From Collinsella sp. (lineage in GTDB: Bacteria; Actinomycetota; Coriobacteriia; Coriobacteriales; Coriobacteriaceae): a stretch of DNA of 64,000 nt. The stretch covers positions 31,138 through 95,137 of the forward strand of contig DXLU01000022.1 in NCBI GenBank assembly GCA_019414565.1, written 5' to 3'. The notes under the pieces were generated by a model. The model saw only the letters and a program-made list of their open reading frames with translations. It was not told the origin of the DNA and made no database searches. Positions 53,484-61,420 of this stretch are shown piece after piece. Numbering within the stretch: the first letter of the stretch is position 1; each line of letters opens with the position of its first letter. Made by a program: the position numbers and the translations under genes.

Positions 53484-54581
53484 ATGTCCTCGACCTTTGG
53501 CAACGTCTTGCACTTAAGCATCTTCGGCCAGTCGCACTCCCCCGCCATCGGCTGCTCCCTCGATGGCATTCCGGCGGGCATCGCTGTTGACCAGGAGCAG
53601 CTGCAGGCCTTCCTCGACCGTCGTGCCCCCGGTCGCGACGAGACCGCGACCAAACGCCGCGAGGCCGACGCCGTGCACATCATCGCCGGTGTGGTCGATG
53701 GACACACCACCGGCGCGCCCGTCGCGGCAATTATCGAGAACACTAACACGCGCTCCAAGGATTACTCCGAGCTGCGCCGCAAGCCCCGCCCCGGACATGC
53801 GGACTTCCCTGCGCGCGTGAAGTATCACAACATGCACGATGTCGCCGGTGGCGGGCATTTCTCCGGCCGCCTAACGGCACCCCTGTGCATCGTCGGCGGC
53901 ATTGCGCTGCAGGCACTCGAGGCCCGCGGCATTAAAGTAATGGCGCACGTCGCGCAGATCGGCGGCATCTCCGACCTGCCGATGGACGATATGGTCTATC
54001 GCGAGGCCGACCGCAAGGCGATCCTTACGAACGATCTGCCGTGCATTGACGCCGCCGCAGCCGGCCGCATGCGCGAGGAGATCCTAGCCGCGCGCGACGA
54101 GCTTGACAGCATCGGCGGCATCGTGGAGTGCGGCATCTACGGACTTCCCGCAGGCATCGGCGACCCCATGTTCGACGGCATCGAGAACCGCATCGCGCAG
54201 ATCGCGTTTGGCATTCCCGCCGTAAAGGGCGTGGAGTTTGGCATGGGCTTTGCCGTGGCCGCCATGCGCGGCAGCGAGAACAATGATCCGTATCGCATCG
54301 ATGCCGAGACCGGCGAGATCGAGGTCGAGTCCAACAACGCCGGCGGCATCCTGGGCGGTATTTCGACCGGCGCGCCCGTCATGTGGCGCATGGCCGTAAA
54401 GCCGACGCCCTCCATTGGCCGCGAGCAGCAGACGGTGGACATGGACGCTATGGAAAATGCCGAGCTCTCGGTCCACGGCCGCCACGATCCCTGCATCGTC
54501 CCCCGAGCTGTCCCCGTAGCCGAGGCAGCCGCCGCCCTCGCGATTTGGGACGCTCTCCTCGAGGACGCAGGCCAGCTCTAA
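53484..54581 (+). CDS. aroC: Chorismate synthase
   Basis: Removes phosphate from EPSP to give chorismate, using reduced FMN. The family signature FGQSHSPAIGCSLDGIPAG is at the N-terminus, followed by RRAPGRDETATKRREAD and later SGRLTAPLCIVGGIA. 365 residues. One base separates it from aroA, with GAGGAG inside the aroA end. Confidence 0.97.
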   Translation: MSSTFGNVLHLSIFGQSHSPAIGCSLDGIPAGIAVDQEQLQAFLDRRAPGRDETATKRREADAVHIIAGVVDGHTTGAPVAAIIENTNTRSKDYSELRRKPRPGHADFPARVKYHNMHDVAGGGHFSGRLTAPLCIVGGIALQALEARGIKVMAHVAQIGGISDLPMDDMVYREADRKAILTNDLPCIDAAAAGRMREEILAARDELDSIGGIVECGIYGLPAGIGDPMFDGIENRIAQIAFGIPAVKGVEFGMGFAVAAMRGSENNDPYRIDAETGEIEVESNNAGGILGGISTGAPVMWRMAVKPTPSIGREQQTVDMDAMENAELSVHGRHDPCIVPRAVPVAEAAAALAIWDALLEDAGQL

Positions 54582-54620
54582 AAATCTCCGGGGGCCAACT
54601 CCGGCCCCCACGCCCACCCA

Positions 54621-54696
54621 GTGATTTTTCTGGGACGGGGATTAAAAAATCATTGTGTACCTAATGATTTTTTAATCCCCGTCCCAGAAAAATCAC
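54621..54696. repeat. Perfect 34-bp inverted repeat (REP-like) between aroC and pheA
   Basis: Arms 54621-54654 and 54663-54696 are exact reverse complements around an 8-base loop (GTGTACCT). Each arm is itself palindromic at its ends (TGATTTTT and AAAAATCA around TGGGACGGGGA), so a cloverleaf-like fold is possible. The AT-rich ends and GC centre do not match the coding style around it. A role as a terminator or mRNA-processing site inside the operon is possible, as is descent from a REP/MITE-type element. Confidence 0.9.
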
Positions 54697-54717
54697 CGAC
54701 TCGTGAAAGGGGTCTCC

Positions 54718-55863
54718 ATGGACCTTGCCGATATTCGTCAGGCCATCGATGGCATCGACGCCACGCTCCTCAACAGCTTTGTCGAGCGCATGGACATTGC
54801 CACCGAGGTCGCCAAGTCAAAAATCGAGATGGGCAAGGCCGTCTTCGACCCCGCCCGTGAGCGCTCCAAGCTCAACAACCTCGCCAGCCGCGCGCCCGAG
54901 CGCTATGAGGCACAGACCATCACCCTGTTCCGCTTGCTCATGAGCATGAGCAAGGCCGAGCAGCAGCGCTACATCAACGAACTCAAGGGCATCACTGTCT
55001 CGCAAAAGGCCCACGCCACGGCCGTGGCCTTTGACACACCCTTCCCCCAGACGGCCACCGTCGCTTGTCAGGGCGTTGAGGGCGCTTACAGTCAAATCGC
55101 CGCGTGCAAGCTCTTCGACGTGCCCGACATCGCGTTTTTCGAGACCTTCGAAGGCGTTATGCGCGCTGTGCGCGACGGCTTCTGCGAGTTTGGCGTGCTG
55201 CCCATCGAGAACTCCACCGCCGGCTCGGTCAACGCCGTCTACGACCTGCTCGCCCAGTTCGACTTTCACATCGTGCGCTCGCTTCGCCTCAAGATCGACC
55301 ACAACTTGCTCGTCAAGCCCGGCACCAAGCTCGCGGACATACGCGAGGTCTACAGCCACGGTCAGGCCATCGCGCAGTGCGCTAGCTTTATCGAGGCGCA
55401 CGGCCTGCACGCCACCAAGTACCCCAACACGGCCATGTCGGCCGAAATGGTCGCCAGCTCCGAGCGCACCGATGTTGCTGCCATCGCATCGCGCAGCTGC
55501 GCGGCACTCTATGGCCTGGAGGTGCTGGAGCCCAATATCCAAGACTCAGACAACAACTACACGCGCTTTGTCGTCATCAGCCGCGAGCCGCGCGTCTACC
55601 CCGGCGCTAATCGCACCTCGCTCATGATCACCACGGCCAATGAGCCGGGCGCGCTCTATCGCGTACTCGAACGTTTCTACGCGCTCAACATCAACCTCAT
55701 CAAGCTCGAGAGCCGTCCCATCCCCGGTCGCGACTTTGAGTTTATGTTCTACTTTGACCTGGACTGCCCCTTTGGCAGCAAGGCCCTCGACGACCTGCTC
55801 AATTCGATCGACGACGTGTGTGAGAGCTTCACCTACTTTGGCAGCTACACGGAGGTGCTCTAG
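54718..55863 (+). CDS. pheA: Chorismate mutase-prephenate dehydratase (P-protein)
   Basis: Bifunctional enzyme from chorismate to phenylpyruvate, the Phe precursor. Residues 1-85 are an AroQ-type chorismate mutase helix bundle (LADIRQAIDGIDATLLNSF). The dehydratase follows at about 105-285 with VACQGVEGAYSQIAA and the TRF motif in NNYTRFVVI. A C-terminal ACT domain has LIKLESRPIPGRDFEF, the Phe-binding ESRP. ATG 54718 lies 5 bases after AAAGGGG and 21 bases after the inverted repeat. Feedback inhibition by Phe through the ACT domain is expected. Confidence 0.96.
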   Translation: MDLADIRQAIDGIDATLLNSFVERMDIATEVAKSKIEMGKAVFDPARERSKLNNLASRAPERYEAQTITLFRLLMSMSKAEQQRYINELKGITVSQKAHATAVAFDTPFPQTATVACQGVEGAYSQIAACKLFDVPDIAFFETFEGVMRAVRDGFCEFGVLPIENSTAGSVNAVYDLLAQFDFHIVRSLRLKIDHNLLVKPGTKLADIREVYSHGQAIAQCASFIEAHGLHATKYPNTAMSAEMVASSERTDVAAIASRSCAALYGLEVLEPNIQDSDNNYTRFVVISREPRVYPGANRTSLMITTANEPGALYRVLERFYALNINLIKLESRPIPGRDFEFMFYFDLDCPFGSKALDDLLNSIDDVCESFTYFGSYTEVL

Positions 55864-57114
55864 ATGACCGATACCGCCGCAACCCGCCCCTACGGCGTAC
55901 TGGGCCGCGTGTTGGGCCACAGCTACACCCCGACCATCTACAAGGAGCTCGCTGGGCTCGAGTACGTGCGATTTGAGCGCGAGCCCGAGGACCTCGCGGC
56001 CTTTATGACGGGCGACGAATGGGAGGGTACCAACGTGACCATCCCCTACAAGCGCGCCGTCATAGAATACCTGGACGAGCTGAGCCCGCTCGCCGAGCGC
56101 ATGGGCAACGTCAACACCATCACGCGCCTGCCCGACGGCCGCCTGCACGGCGATAATACTGACTACTTCGGTTTCCAGTGCCTGGTCGAGGAGTTGGGCG
56201 TTGAGGTTGCCGGCAAGAAGGCCCTCGTGCTCGGTGCCACCGGCGGCGCCGGCACCACGGCAAGTATGGTGCTGGGAGACATGGGCGCCATCGTCGTACC
56301 CGTGGGTCGCACGAGCGAGGTCAACTACGACAATATCGCGCAGCAGTCCGACGCCTCCCTACTCGTCAACTGCACGCCCGCCGGCATGTTCCCCCATTGC
56401 CCCGACGCGCCTTGCACGCTCGAAGGCCTCGATGCGCTCGAGGGCGTCATCGACATTGTCTACAACCCCGCCCGCACGGGCCTGATGCTCGAGGCCGAGC
56501 GCCGCGGCATCCCCTGCATCGGCGGCCTGCTTATGCTTGTTGCCCAGGCGGCACAAGCTGTCGAGCGCTATACCGGCAAAGCCACCCCGCGCGAGAGGAT
56601 CCTGGACGTAACGGAGCGCCTGTCACGCCGCGAACAGAACATCGCGCTGATCGGCATGCCGGGCTCGGGCAAGACCCGCGTGGGCGAGCAGATCGCCCAG
56701 CTCACGGGCCGCGAGCACATCGATCTCGATCGCGCCCTCGAGGAGCGCCTGGGCATGCCCTGCGCCGACTTTATCATCAAGTGCGGCGAGGCGGCCTTCC
56801 GCGAGCAGGAGACGGCAGCGCTGGCCGACATCTCCAAGCGCAGCGGCTTGGTGCTCTCCACCGGCGGCGGCGTGGTTACGCGCGACGAGAACTACCCTCT
56901 GCTGCACCAAAACAGCCAAATCGTGATGCTCAACCGCAAGCTCGACGAGCTCGCCCACAAGGGCCGCCCCATCACCGCGCGCGACGGCATCGACAAGCTG
57001 GCCGAGCAGCGTATGCCGCGCTACCGCGCCTGGGCCGACTACATCATCGACTCACGCGACTGCGCCGCCAACACCGCCCATGCCCTCCTCGACACCCTCC
57101 CACCCGCTCTCTAA
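55864..57114 (+). CDS. aroE: Fused shikimate dehydrogenase - shikimate kinase
   Basis: One 416-residue chain with two consecutive pathway activities. Residues 1-245 are shikimate dehydrogenase: GHSYTPTIYKEL, K63 in TIPYKRAV, D100 in GDNTD, and the NADP motif LGATGGAGTTAS. After a short charged linker, residues ~258-416 are shikimate kinase: Walker A GMPGSGKT (264-271), DLDRALEER and STGGGVV. It starts directly after the pheA stop, with GGAG upstream inside pheA. The kinase half would be called aroK if separate. Confidence 0.95.
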   Translation: MTDTAATRPYGVLGRVLGHSYTPTIYKELAGLEYVRFEREPEDLAAFMTGDEWEGTNVTIPYKRAVIEYLDELSPLAERMGNVNTITRLPDGRLHGDNTDYFGFQCLVEELGVEVAGKKALVLGATGGAGTTASMVLGDMGAIVVPVGRTSEVNYDNIAQQSDASLLVNCTPAGMFPHCPDAPCTLEGLDALEGVIDIVYNPARTGLMLEAERRGIPCIGGLLMLVAQAAQAVERYTGKATPRERILDVTERLSRREQNIALIGMPGSGKTRVGEQIAQLTGREHIDLDRALEERLGMPCADFIIKCGEAAFREQETAALADISKRSGLVLSTGGGVVTRDENYPLLHQNSQIVMLNRKLDELAHKGRPITARDGIDKLAEQRMPRYRAWADYIIDSRDCAANTAHALLDTLPPAL

Positions 57115-57116
57115 CC

Positions 57117-57158
57117 AAAACCATCACAAAGGGGGCAGGCACCTTTGTGGTGGTTTTT
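57117..57158. repeat. REP-like hairpin between aroEK and aroQ
   Basis: AACCATCACAAAGG and CCTTTGTGGTGGTT pair with one mismatch around GGGCAGGCA, and TTTTT follows on the plus strand. It could end or attenuate transcription before aroQ. The GGGGGCAGGCACCTTTG centre looks like a dispersed repeat and is unlike its surroundings. Confidence 0.65.
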
Positions 57159-57178
57159 CAACTGCAAAGGAAGCAACC

Positions 57179-57616
57179 ATGAAAGCACTCGTCATTAACG
57201 GCCCCAACCTCAACATGCTCGGCATTCGCGAGCCAGGCATCTACGGCAGCGACAACTACGATCGCTTAGTGCAGATCTGCCAGGAAGCGGGTGCCGCACA
57301 GGGCTTCGACGAGGTCGATGTCTTCCAGTCTAACCACGAGGGCAGCATCGTCGACAAGATCCAGGAGGCTTACGGAAAGGTCGACGGCATCGTCATCAAC
57401 CCGGCTGCCTACACGCATACGAGCGTGGCGATCCTCGACGCCCTCAAGGCCGTTGCCATCCCTGCCGTCGAGGTGCACATCAGCGCCGTAGAGACGCGCG
57501 AAGACTTCCGCCAGGTGAGCTACGCCCGCCTAGCCTGCTTCGCCACCATCACCGGCGAGGGCCTGCAAGGCTACGCCCACGCGCTGGAGCTGCTGAGGGA
57601 ACGTCTCGAAAAGTAG
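57179..57616 (+). CDS. aroQ: Type II 3-dehydroquinate dehydratase
   Basis: Third step of the shikimate pathway, dehydrating 3-dehydroquinate. The flavodoxin-like core begins with VINGPNLNMLGIREPGIYG (catalytic Tyr), then FQSNHEGSIVDKIQ and NPAAYTHTSVAI, and EVHISAV near the end. ATG 57179, 7 bases after AAGGA, gives 145 residues. It completes all seven shikimate steps in this cluster. Confidence 0.97.
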   Translation: MKALVINGPNLNMLGIREPGIYGSDNYDRLVQICQEAGAAQGFDEVDVFQSNHEGSIVDKIQEAYGKVDGIVINPAAYTHTSVAILDALKAVAIPAVEVHISAVETREDFRQVSYARLACFATITGEGLQGYAHALELLRERLEK

Positions 57617-57661
57617 CCTCGCGAGCAAATCCATCAACGCGATTCACACGCTAATAATGCC

Positions 57662-57703
57662 AGTGCCGCCAGCAGCAACCTCGCTACTGGCGGCACTTTA
57701 TTA
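57662..57703 (+). terminator. Terminator of the aromatic operon
   Basis: AGTGCCGCCAG (57662-57672) and CTGGCGGCACT (57687-57697) form a perfect 11-bp stem followed by TTTATTA. It separates the aro operon from the next cassette. Confidence 0.88.
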
Positions 57704-57709
57704 CTGGCA

Positions 57710-57715
57710 TATAAT
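57710..57715 (+). promoter_or_regulatory. -10 box of the DUF4869/P-loop cassette
   Basis: A perfect TATAAT lies just after the terminator, 31 bases before the ATG. No clear -35 is present at 16-18 bases. The cassette thus seems to have its own promoter. Confidence 0.5.
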
Positions 57716-57746
57716 CATTGCAGTCACACAACGTCTGGAGACGCGC

Positions 57747-58196
57747 ATGTTAAGCATCCATCTGGGGGATTACCCCGGTTCCATCTACGATACCGAAACC
57801 TATTTTAGGAACTCATACTTGGACTCATGGTTCGAAGACCCTATGGCCGCACAGATTATTAAAAGCGTGGACGGATCAGAGCTCATCGGTCCCCACAACA
57901 TCGTAAGCAAACAGCTGGGCTCGATCACCCCACTCGAACTGTCCGGCGGCGTTAAGACGCTGCTGCTGGTGCGCAATCTCCCAAATATGGTGTTCAACGC
58001 ATCCACCTGCGGAGACAACTGTGCCCGCTGGCTACTCAAGATCGGCAAAGAGCAGGATGTGATGGTGACCTTATACCACATCATGAAATTCCCCTGGAAG
58101 AGCTTTGAAATCCGCATTGAAAACGATGGCCGCATCGTCAGAAACATGCAGGAGTTTGTCGGCGCCACGAATGACTTTTTGGATGTTGATGAGTAA
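57747..58196 (+). CDS. DUF4869-like protein, first gene of a two-gene cassette
   Basis: 149 residues, soluble, no signal peptide. The segments LSIHLGDYPGSIYDTETYF, LGSITPLELSGGVKTLLLV and FNASTCGDNCARWLLKIG match my memory of the DUF4869 family, which has no known function. Two conserved-looking Cys in the CGDNC stretch could be catalytic or bind metal. ATG 57747 has GGAG 6 bases upstream; the frame is open further upstream across the terminator. The stop shares a base with the next ATG (TAATG). Base composition is lower in GC than in the flanking operons. Confidence 0.75.
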   Translation: MLSIHLGDYPGSIYDTETYFRNSYLDSWFEDPMAAQIIKSVDGSELIGPHNIVSKQLGSITPLELSGGVKTLLLVRNLPNMVFNASTCGDNCARWLLKIGKEQDVMVTLYHIMKFPWKSFEIRIENDGRIVRNMQEFVGATNDFLDVDE

Positions 58197-59197
58197 TGAA
58201 GGGAACGCATACCGTTGTCGTAGAGCGTGCAAAGGTCAAATACACACTCACGTTTAAGCGCAATATTTCCTTTATACGCGGCAACAGCGGCACGGGTAAA
58301 ACGACGCTCATCTCGATGATTCGCGACTACAACGACCGAGGACCGGAAAGCGGCGTTGCACTCAGTTGCGACGTGCCTTGCGAAACGCTTTCCGGCAGAC
58401 GCTGGGAGCGCGAGCTATCGATCATCGAAGATTCAATCGTCTTTCTAGATGAGGGTAACGAGTTTATCTACTCAAAGGACTTCGCCAAAGCCGTCAACGG
58501 CTCGTCCAACTATTTTGTTCTGATATCTCGTCGCGATGCCAACGAGCTCCCCTACAGCGTTGATGAGATCCTGAAGCTAGTCAACACGACAAGTAAAACA
58601 ATCAATGGCCGCAAGAGCGACAGGCGCTTCTACTCGGTGACCAAGCCGCTATATGACCACACGGCAAGTATGCTGTATCAGGATCTAAATGTTGGATTCG
58701 AGGTACCCGACGCCGTAGTTGTCGAGGATAGCAAATCTGGCTATCAATTCTACGACGCTCTTTGCAACCGACTCGGGATCCCCTGCTATACCGCCACCGG
58801 CGTTGCGAATCTAAAACGTACGATTCACGAATGTCCCGAGCAAAACATCCTTGCTATTGGAGACGGAGCAGCATTTGGTCCCTACATCGAAAAGGTGCTC
58901 GGACAGCGCGTTTACAAGAACGTACGCTTGTTCCTCCCCGAATCATTCGAGTGGACACTCCTGCAATCTGGCCTCATTCCCAGTAACGATATCTTAAAAA
59001 TCCTCGAGGATCCCTCAAGCTATATCGAAAGCCGCGACTACCTGAGCTGGGAGCGGTTCTTCACCGATGTGTTGATCAAATACTCGGCAGACACTCGCTA
59101 CGCCTACAGAAAGGTAAAGCTCAATGAGCAGTACCTGAGGCCGCAGGCGATGAATGCAGTTGCAAACGTCTTGCCCGAGTGCCTGAAGGCAGACTAG
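58196..59197 (+). CDS. P-loop NTPase with possible TOPRIM-like C-terminal half
   Basis: 333 residues. Walker A is GNSGTGKTT (29-37), Walker B IVFLDE (81-86), then LISRRD near 109-114, which may be a sensor segment. After residue 165 a second alpha/beta region has VVVED (174-178) and AIGDGAAFG (220-228). This spacing of an acidic strand end and a second acidic loop recalls TOPRIM domains, as in OLD-type ATPase-nucleases, but the usual DxD is not clear. No membrane helix. It has no Shine-Dalgarno of its own and is coupled to DUF4869 by TAATG. Function unknown; ATPase part fairly sure, TOPRIM part speculative. Confidence 0.75.
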   Translation: MKGTHTVVVERAKVKYTLTFKRNISFIRGNSGTGKTTLISMIRDYNDRGPESGVALSCDVPCETLSGRRWERELSIIEDSIVFLDEGNEFIYSKDFAKAVNGSSNYFVLISRRDANELPYSVDEILKLVNTTSKTINGRKSDRRFYSVTKPLYDHTASMLYQDLNVGFEVPDAVVVEDSKSGYQFYDALCNRLGIPCYTATGVANLKRTIHECPEQNILAIGDGAAFGPYIEKVLGQRVYKNVRLFLPESFEWTLLQSGLIPSNDILKILEDPSSYIESRDYLSWERFFTDVLIKYSADTRYAYRKVKLNEQYLRPQAMNAVANVLPECLKAD

Positions 59198-59202
59198 ATA
59201 CA

Positions 59203-59238
59203 GCGGGGAGGGCCAAGTTGGTCCTCCCCGCTTTTGTT
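59203..59238 (+). terminator. Terminator of the DUF4869/P-loop cassette
   Basis: A stem of 12-14 bp with one G-T pair (59203-59216 with 59218-59231) is followed by TTTTGTT. It lies 6 bases after the NTPase stop. Confidence 0.88.
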
Positions 59239-59460
59239 ACGCCTTCTTGATCACGTACGCCAATCCAATATCGCAGGCACAGCGTACGATTGACGCGAAG
59301 AACCACGATGCTGGCAGCGTCATAAGCAGAGGCTTGCTCACGCTCGGCTCCAGCCCCCTTTGGCGCGCCGTATAACCAATCCACATCAGCAGCACAATAG
59401 CAGCTCACGCCACGGCTTCGGCCTAAACGTATACCCGGCAAGAACAAAGAACACCGGCAT
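59237..59460 (-). pseudogene. Remnant of a membrane protein, perhaps acyltransferase-3 family
   Basis: On the minus strand, ATG 59460 opens MPVFFVLAGYTFRPKPWREL, which resembles the N-terminal MPxFFxxSGY helix of acyltransferase-3/O-acetylase proteins. The frame stops after 24 codons at TGA. A one-base shift continues as LLMWIGYTARQRGLEPSVSK and about 35 more residues, partly hydrophobic, to TAA 59237-59239. Together they look like the two ends of a larger gene with the middle deleted. A genuine ~70-residue protein made by frameshifting is less likely. Confidence 0.45.
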
Positions 59461-59463
59461 GTG

Positions 59464-59494
59464 AAAAAGCCCAGACCACCAAGCGGTCTGGGCT
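59464..59494 (-). terminator. Terminator of tRNA-Arg(TCT)
   Basis: AGCCCAGACC (59468-59477) and GGTCTGGGCT (59485-59494) form a perfect 10-bp stem, followed on the minus strand by TTTTTCAC. It lies 11 bases after the tRNA 3' end. Confidence 0.88.
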
Positions 59495-59504
59495 TAATAA
59501 ACGA

Positions 59505-59581
59505 TGGTGCTCCATGGCGGATTCGAACCGTCGACCTTGGGATTAGAAGTCCCCTGCTCTATCCAACTGAGCTAATGGAGC
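59505..59581 (-). tRNA. tRNA-Arg (anticodon TCT)
   Basis: Full cloverleaf on the minus strand. Acceptor GCTCCAT pairs with ATGGAGC, D-arm TAGCTCAG, anticodon loop CTTCTAA (reads AGA/AGG), T-arm GGTTCGAATCC, encoded CCA. 77 bases. A TATAAT -10 lies at 59628-59633 on the minus strand. The 3' end faces the accessory cassette. Confidence 0.96.
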
Positions 59582-59635
59582 AAATAGCCGCACGCCCAAG
59601 CAAGCGCAAGCCTGTCAGGCACAAGTAATTATAAC

Positions 59636-60403
59636 CTAGTTGAACTGCTCGCGATACGCCTTGCAGACCTCATCAACCGGGCCGTCCATGCGAAGGTCAC
59701 CCTTCTCAATCCAAACGGCACGCTGGCAGATGCGCTCAACCTGCTCCATAGAGTGCGAAACGAACAGAACCGTCACGTCGCCGCTCTGGATAAAGTGCTG
59801 GATACGGTCCTCGCACTTCTGCTGGAAGAACACATCACCGACGGACAACGTCTCGTCAACGATCAGAATATCGGGCTCGGTAATCGTCGCGATTGCAAAG
59901 GCGATACGCGCCACCATGCCCGAGGAGAAGTTCTTAAGCGGCATATCGACAAAGTTCTGCAGCTCAGCGAATTCGATAATGCCGTCAAAGTTGGCATCGA
60001 TGAACTCCTTGGTATAGCCAAGCAGGGCGCCGTTCAGATAGATGTTCTCGCGGGCGGTCAGCTCGGGGTCAAAACCAGCACCAAGCTCAATCAGCGGCGC
60101 GATGTTACCGTGCACCTTAACGCTGCCCTCGCTTGGCTCAAGCACGCCAGCGATAATCTTGAGCATCGTAGACTTGCCGGAGCCATTGGTGCCGACCAGA
60201 CCCACGACCTCGCCACGATGAATATCAAACGAGATATGCTTAAGCGCCCTAAACTCCTCAAAGAACAACTCATGCTTGGCAAGCTTAATGAAGTACTCCT
60301 TGAGGTTGGTCAGCGACTCGGACGCCATGTTAAAGATCATGGTGACGTCGTCGACCTCGACAGCCAGAGGCTGCTCGCTGTAATCAACAACAGATTCAGT
60401 CAT
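59636..60403 (-). CDS. Polysaccharide ABC exporter, ATP-binding subunit
   Basis: Energises export of a lipid-linked surface glycan (TagH/Wzt/RfbE type). Walker A is GTNGSGKST near residue 75, the signature is FSSGMVARIAFA, and Walker B is ILIVDETLSVGD. The early segment MIFNMASESLTNLKEYFI is typical of this subfamily. There is no C-terminal carbohydrate-binding domain, so it resembles TagH-short/RfbE forms. ATG 60403 follows AAGGAG by 7 bases. It lies 11 bases after the permease gene. 255 residues. Confidence 0.94.
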   Translation of the reverse strand: MTESVVDYSEQPLAVEVDDVTMIFNMASESLTNLKEYFIKLAKHELFFEEFRALKHISFDIHRGEVVGLVGTNGSGKSTMLKIIAGVLEPSEGSVKVHGNIAPLIELGAGFDPELTARENIYLNGALLGYTKEFIDANFDGIIEFAELQNFVDMPLKNFSSGMVARIAFAIATITEPDILIVDETLSVGDVFFQQKCEDRIQHFIQSGDVTVLFVSHSMEQVERICQRAVWIEKGDLRMDGPVDEVCKAYREQFN

Positions 60404-60414
60404 CACAGCACTCC

Positions 60415-61260
60415 TTAGATGTAGAGGATGAACTTGCGCTCGGACTTATGGAACACGGTATAGCCAATAATAAGCGCAAGAACCGCCCAGGCAACGCACA
60501 TACCAAACGTCATAAGCGAGGGCGTAGTCTGGAACAGGAAGATATCGCGCATAAACTGCAGGTAGTTGAACATGGGGTTCGCATACATCAAGATACGTAC
60601 GAGATGCGGCATTTGCGCAATATAGTCAGTCGTCCAGAAGATGGGCGTAATGTAAGTCCACGCCGTAATGACGACGCTCCACAGATGCATAACGTCGCGG
60701 AAGAAGACCGTAAGGGCAGAGAGCATCATGCCCAGGCCCATGCAGAAGCACATAAGCAGCAGCAGGCAAACCGGCAGCAGAATCAGGTGCCAAGAAGGCA
60801 TAACGCGGAACCACAGCATGACGATGGCGACGGCGACCAGCGAGAAGGCAAAGTTGACCAGCGAGAAGAGCACCTTCTGCACCGGGAAGACCCAGCGGTG
60901 CACCTTAACCTTCTTGAGCAGAGGGGCAGCGCCCACGATCGACGTCAGGGCCTGGTTCGTAGACTCGGACATGACGGCAAAGGTAATGTTACCCACGATC
61001 AAGTACAGCGGGTACATCTCGGGCGTCATTGAGCCATTGCGACCCTGGCCAAAAATCGTCGAGAACACGATGGCCATGACGATCATCATCAGCAGCGGGT
61101 TGAGCACCGACCATGCGACGCCCAGAACGCTACGGCGATACTTGATCTTAAAATCCTTGGTAACCAGCTGACGAAGGATAAACGCGTCCTTCTCAAATTC
61201 GTTCTTAGCAAACGTCGCAGGCAGACTGCGAGTTTCTTGTTGCTTTGTCTGATCCGACAC
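60415..61260 (-). CDS. Polysaccharide ABC exporter, permease subunit (ABC-2 type)
   Basis: Six hydrophobic helices after a ~50-residue cytoplasmic N-terminus. The DFKIKYRRSVLGVAWSVLNP segment is the family hallmark, and FFRDVMHLWSVVITAWTYITPI lies near the fifth helix. It partners the ATPase encoded next. GTG 61260 with AAAGGAG 8 bases upstream gives 281 residues; the frame stays open to 61323. A TATACT lies about 25 bases upstream without a clear -35. Confidence 0.93.
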   Translation of the reverse strand: MSDQTKQQETRSLPATFAKNEFEKDAFILRQLVTKDFKIKYRRSVLGVAWSVLNPLLMMIVMAIVFSTIFGQGRNGSMTPEMYPLYLIVGNITFAVMSESTNQALTSIVGAAPLLKKVKVHRWVFPVQKVLFSLVNFAFSLVAVAIVMLWFRVMPSWHLILLPVCLLLLMCFCMGLGMMLSALTVFFRDVMHLWSVVITAWTYITPIFWTTDYIAQMPHLVRILMYANPMFNYLQFMRDIFLFQTTPSLMTFGMCVAWAVLALIIGYTVFHKSERKFILYI

Positions 61261-61361
61261 GGATGCAACTCCTTTACTCGTAATCGTTGACAAACGAACA
61301 GTATAGACCCGACGGCCATGCAAACGATTCGCGCAACAAAACTGGAGAACTAACCCACATC

Positions 61362-61390
61362 TTAGGATGCCAAGCCCAAACGGCTATACT
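61362..61390 (+). promoter_or_regulatory. Promoter of the GT2 glycosyltransferase
   Basis: TTAGGA, a 17-base spacer and TATACT. Transcription would start near 61397, ~24 bases before the GTG. The intergenic space 61261-61420 is shared with the divergent ABC genes. Confidence 0.5.
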
Positions 61391-61420
61391 TTCAAGGATT
61401 GAACGTATAAGGAGCATTGA

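Noticed and set aside
57620..59581. Integrated element with att repeats at tRNA-Arg(TCT)
   Set aside because: No copy of the tRNA 3' end was found on the far side of the cassette and no integrase is present, so a true integrated element is not supported.
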